Assembly (NCBI GenBank): GCA_011682595.1 | Contig: JAACEH010000243.1 | Coordinates: 1 to 6,499, forward strand | Direction: 5' to 3' | Source: Anaerolineaceae bacterium | GTDB lineage: Bacteria; Planctomycetota; Phycisphaerae; FEN-1346; JAACEH01 | DNA length: 6,499 nucleotides | Shown: positions 5,667-6,499 of the stretch, in pieces | Numbering within the stretch: position 1 is the first letter of the stretch | How the letters are laid out: the number at the start of each line of letters is the position of its first letter | Made by a program: the position numbers and the translations under genes | Notes under the pieces: model-generated | The model's input: the letters and a program-made list of their open reading frames with translations, nothing else | Told to the model about the DNA's origin: nothing | Database searches by the model: none

Positions 5667-6499
5667 GTGGCCGAGAAACATGTCGGATTCCTTCAGACAA
5701 TCGAGGGCATGAGCGAGCGCATCGACGAGATCGATTCGTTGCTGGCCTCGCCGGAGGTTGCCGCCGACGGGGGCCGCCTGCAGCCGCTGATGCGCGAACG
5801 CGGGCGGCTGTTGCGGCTGGTTGAGCCGTACCGCAAGTACCGCGACGTGGCCCGGCAGATGGAAGAGGCCTCGCAGATGGCCGCCGAAGGCGACGACCCG
5901 GAGATGGCCGAGTTGGCCCGCGAGGAGGTCGAGTCGCTGCGCGGCGAGCACGACCGGCTGCTGGCCTCGCTGCGGGAACTGGTCCTGGAGAGCGAGGACC
6001 GGCTGGACGCCTCGAGTGTGATCCTGGAAATCCGGGCCGGCACCGGCGGCGACGAGGCGGCCCTGTTCGCGGGCGACCTGCTGGAGATGTACCGCCGATT
6101 CTCGGAGCAGAGGAAGTGGAAGTTCGAGCTTCTGACCGCCAGTCAGACGCCCCTCGGGGGGTATCGAGAGGTGGTGGTCGGCATCGAGGGCAAGGCCTGC
6201 TTTGGCGACCTGGCCTTCGAGTCGGGCGGCCACCGCGTGCAACGGGTTCCCGAGACCGAGTCGCAGGGCCGCATCCACACCTCGGCGGCGACCGTGGCCG
6301 TGATGCCCGAGCCGGAGGAGCTGGACATCCGTCTCAAGGACGAGGAGGTGCGGGTCGACGTCATGCGTTCCAGCGGCCCGGGCGGCCAGAACGTCAACAA
6401 GGTCTCCAGCGCCGTGCGCATGACGCACACGCCGACCGGCATCACGGTGATGATGCAGGATTCCAAGAGCCAGCACCAGAACCGCGAGAAGGCCTGGCG
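5667..6499 (+). CDS. prfA: Peptide chain release factor 1 (3' end outside the window)
   Basis: Class I release factor that recognises UAA and UAG in the ribosomal A site and triggers peptidyl-tRNA hydrolysis. The frame is open from GTG 5667 to the window edge (277 complete codons); RF1 is usually about 360 residues, so roughly 80 are missing. The GTG has GGAGG (5653-5657) 9 nt upstream. The N-terminal coiled-coil domain covers about 1-110. [20 protein letters not shown] (120-139) is the standard class I core segment. [20 protein letters not shown] carries the RF1 codon-reading tripeptide PxT as PET (195-197), where RF2 would have [12 protein letters not shown] contains the catalytic GGQ (239-241). 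The prmC/hemK methylase that modifies this Gln commonly follows prfA and would lie to the right. A repeat element separates it from rpmE; I see no clear promoter in the short gap. Confidence 0.96.
   Translation, partial: MAEKHVGFLQTIEGMSERIDEIDSLLASPEVAADGGRLQPLMRERGRLLRLVEPYRKYRDVARQMEEASQMAAEGDDPEMAELAREEVESLRGEHDRLLASLRELVLESEDRLDASSVILEIRAGTGGDEAALFAGDLLEMYRRFSEQRKWKFELLTASQTPLGGYREVVVGIEGKACFGDLAFESGGHRVQRVPETESQGRIHTSAATVAVMPEPEELDIRLKDEEVRVDVMRSSGPGGQNVNKVSSAVRMTHTPTGITVMMQDSKSQHQNREKAW

Noticed and set aside
1..6499. CRISPR array, tRNA, rRNA, IS transposase or integrase
   Set aside because: No regular direct repeats with spacers, no tRNA or rRNA motifs, and no transposase or integrase frame were seen on either strand.

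Overview
The window is GC-rich bacterial chromosome with every confident gene on the + strand. It looks like a planctomycete-type genome (Planctomycetota, perhaps the Phycisphaerae side). This is inferred from the high GC, GTG starts, a Gfo/Idh oxidoreductase with a WWR…YYD…GDWRGTWELDGGG motif block of a kind frequent in that phylum, and palindromic repeats between genes. No rRNA or lineage marker is present, so the assignment is tentative.

Layout: 1-238 holds no gene I can support. A small arginine-rich ORF (239-454) follows a strong SD and a near-perfect inverted repeat. After a 195-nt gap with two hairpins comes a complete Gfo/Idh/MocA oxidoreductase (650-1861). A block of stacked palindromes (1863-2030) separates it from der/engA, the double GTPase of 50S ribosome assembly (2049-3431).

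Next is a two-gene cassette with visibly lower GC: a beta-class DNA methyltransferase (3553-4509) and an ORF overlapping it by 17 nt (4493-5101). The second ORF carries a PD…ExK nuclease signature and is probably the cognate restriction enzyme. A near-consensus sigma70-type promoter precedes the pair. rpmE (ribosomal protein L31) follows at 5255-5485 with its own promoter and an intrinsic terminator. A 67-bp element with 8-bp terminal inverted repeats comes next, then prfA (peptide chain release factor 1), which runs off the right edge.

Functionally, der, rpmE and prfA are translation housekeeping genes. The restriction-modification pair appears to have been inserted among them. The methyltransferase would protect host sites and the nuclease would cut unmodified DNA. 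No controller (C) protein or specificity subunit is visible, which fits a simple type II system. The pair is the most interesting accessory element, mainly because I cannot place its nuclease in a named family. The intergenic palindromes are the second signal worth following.
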